The translations under genes and the position numbers were made by a program. From Alphaproteobacteria bacterium (GTDB lineage: Bacteria; Pseudomonadota; Alphaproteobacteria; UBA9219): a stretch of 64,000 nucleotides of DNA. The notes below the pieces were generated by a model. The model made no database searches. It saw nothing but the letters and a program-made list of their open reading frames with translations, and was not told where the DNA came from. The stretch lies in the NCBI GenBank assembly GCA_026225415.1, contig JAMFSS010000003.1, forward strand, positions 62,001 through 126,000. The letters are read 5' to 3'. Shown here piece after piece: positions 63,128 to 64,000 of the stretch. How positions within the stretch are numbered: position 1 is the stretch's first letter; each line of letters starts with the position of its first letter.

Positions 63128-63583
63128 ATGGAGATTGAGCTGGTTCCTATGAAAGAGATTGATCGGCCTTTTTTTAGACAGGCGCATCATCGGAGTTATC
63201 GCTCTGTTGTTGAATCCATGTTTGGTTGGGACGAGGCCTATCAAGATGGAGCTGCCGATATCGATTTTAATGAACGGAATCCCCATATAATTATACATAA
63301 TAAGGAAGCTGTTGGCATTGTCGGGTGGCAAGAAACAGATCATCTATGGTTTGGGCCACTTTTTATTTTGCCGGAATGCCAAAACAGGGGAATTGGCACC
63401 CTTGTTGTTAGAAAATTTATTGAGCAATCATGTTTCAGAAAGTTACCATTGCGACTTCAAACATTACGGCAAAATATAGGCGCAAAAAGACTATACGAAA
63501 AACTCGGGTTTCATGTGGTGTCAGTAAGTGATATTCATTGGCAAATGGAATACACCCCAACAGGGATTGCGACCCATGTTTAA
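63128..63583 (+). CDS. GNAT acetyltransferase inserted between bamA and skp
   Basis: A 151-residue N-acetyltransferase: the acetyl-CoA motif is LPECQNRGIGTLVVRKFIEQ, with QTLRQNIGAKRLYEKLGFHV near the end. AAAGGA lies upstream of the ATG. It is more AT-rich than bamA and skp, and it breaks the usual bamA-skp adjacency, overlapping the skp start by 8 bp. Transfer is likely; the substrate is unknown. Confidence 0.87.
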   Translation: MEIELVPMKEIDRPFFRQAHHRSYRSVVESMFGWDEAYQDGAADIDFNERNPHIIIHNKEAVGIVGWQETDHLWFGPLFILPECQNRGIGTLVVRKFIEQSCFRKLPLRLQTLRQNIGAKRLYEKLGFHVVSVSDIHWQMEYTPTGIATHV

Positions 63584-64000
63584 AAAAACGATTTTCCTTA
63601 CTTTGCTGATAGGCATTCTTTTGCCTTTGCACGCGCATGCCGACACGCCCGCCAAATTGCCTGCGCCGATTATCGCGATTGTCGATGTGCAGCGCATTTT
63701 GCAAGAATCCATGGCTGCAAAAAGCGTGCAGAAACAGCTTGAAGCGCAACGCTCCAAATTTCAGACCGAAATCGAAGGCGAAGAAAACGAACTGCGTGCG
63801 GCGGAACAGGATCTGAACAAGGCGCGCCCCAGTTTGGCGGCGCAGGCCTACTCCGATCGCGAACAACAATTGCGCCAACGTTTTTCCGTCGTTGAAAACC
63901 ATGTGCAGGCGCGGCGTAAGGTTTTGGATCAGGCTTTTTCCGATTCCATGAACACGGTGCGTTCCGCCTTGCTTGATGTGGTCGACAAAGTCGCGCATGA
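63576..64000 (+). CDS. skp: Periplasmic chaperone Skp/OmpH (partial, runs off right edge)
   Basis: The first 141 residues of an OmpH-like chaperone: a signal peptide (KKTIFLTLLIGILLPLHAHA), then IAIVDVQRILQESMAAKSVQ and a long helical segment (QLEAQRSKFQTEIEGEENEL) forming the tentacle arms. Skp holds unfolded outer-membrane proteins for BamA. The gene continues beyond the window. Confidence 0.9.
   Translation, partial: MFKKTIFLTLLIGILLPLHAHADTPAKLPAPIIAIVDVQRILQESMAAKSVQKQLEAQRSKFQTEIEGEENELRAAEQDLNKARPSLAAQAYSDREQQLRQRFSVVENHVQARRKVLDQAFSDSMNTVRSALLDVVDKVAH

Overview
The window looks like chromosome of an alphaproteobacterium with slightly more than half G+C. The evidence is the short HprK next to RapZ and a mannose-type EIIA (PTS-Ntr), the alphaproteobacterial AddAB pair, a RibBA whose second domain has lost its zinc cysteines, a GcrA-like regulator with a zinc ribbon, the BolA/DnaJ pair, a DUF6489-type protein and the AmgK-MurU recycling pair. 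Two separate groups of Dot/Icm (type IVB secretion) genes point towards lineages such as the Micavibrio/Rhodospirillales assemblage. That placement is inference; no rRNA gene is present to settle it.

Layout. 1-8.8 kb: a PTS-Ntr block (EIIA, rapZ, hprK), a SurA-like chaperone, and a tightly coupled leftward operon fliQ-fliR-flhB-Cys-rich lipoprotein-pyk-TPR/glycosyltransferase. 8.98 kb: tRNA-Gly(GCC), followed by an AT-rich orphan gene. 10.5-16.3 kb: FkbM methyltransferase, aldo/keto reductase, TPR-oxygenase, a thioredoxin-reductase-like enzyme, and stress or metal genes including a hemerythrin and a His-heptad protein. 16.4-22.7 kb: an AhpD-like protein, pqiABC, an Nramp-like transporter and two small polar proteins. 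22.9-27.7 kb: one giant gene built from about 190 tandem octapeptides. 27.7-29.9 kb: icmJ/dotN, icmD/dotP and icmC/dotE. 30-40 kb: an LpxH-like phosphoesterase, lptG, lptF, pepA, holC, a DUF559 module spliced onto folC, a FUSC-like protein and an M23 peptidase. 40.2-42.0 kb: a GcrA-like regulator in an operon with two full-length IcmL/DotI paralogues. 42.8-52.8 kb: a FliL-like protein, nusB, ribH, ribBA, argH, an RND adaptor, a nuclease, dnaJ/bolA, mutT, GNAT, DUF6489 and a dienelactone hydrolase. 52.7-64 kb: addA, addB, murU, amgK, bamA, an inserted GNAT gene and the start of skp.

How the genes work together. Much of the window serves the envelope: LPS export (lptFG), outer-membrane protein assembly (surA, bamA, skp), lipid trafficking (pqiABC), peptidoglycan turnover (M23, amgK-murU), flagellar export and Dot/Icm secretion. 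The most unusual items are the octapeptide-repeat giant beside Dot/Icm genes, a DUF559 gene bounded by inverted copies of a 34-bp palindrome that has become fused to folC, a lipoprotein whose cysteines are mirrored as if to staple a helical hairpin, a DotE built from three DotP-like hairpins, and a long palindrome inside the 5' end of icmJ.
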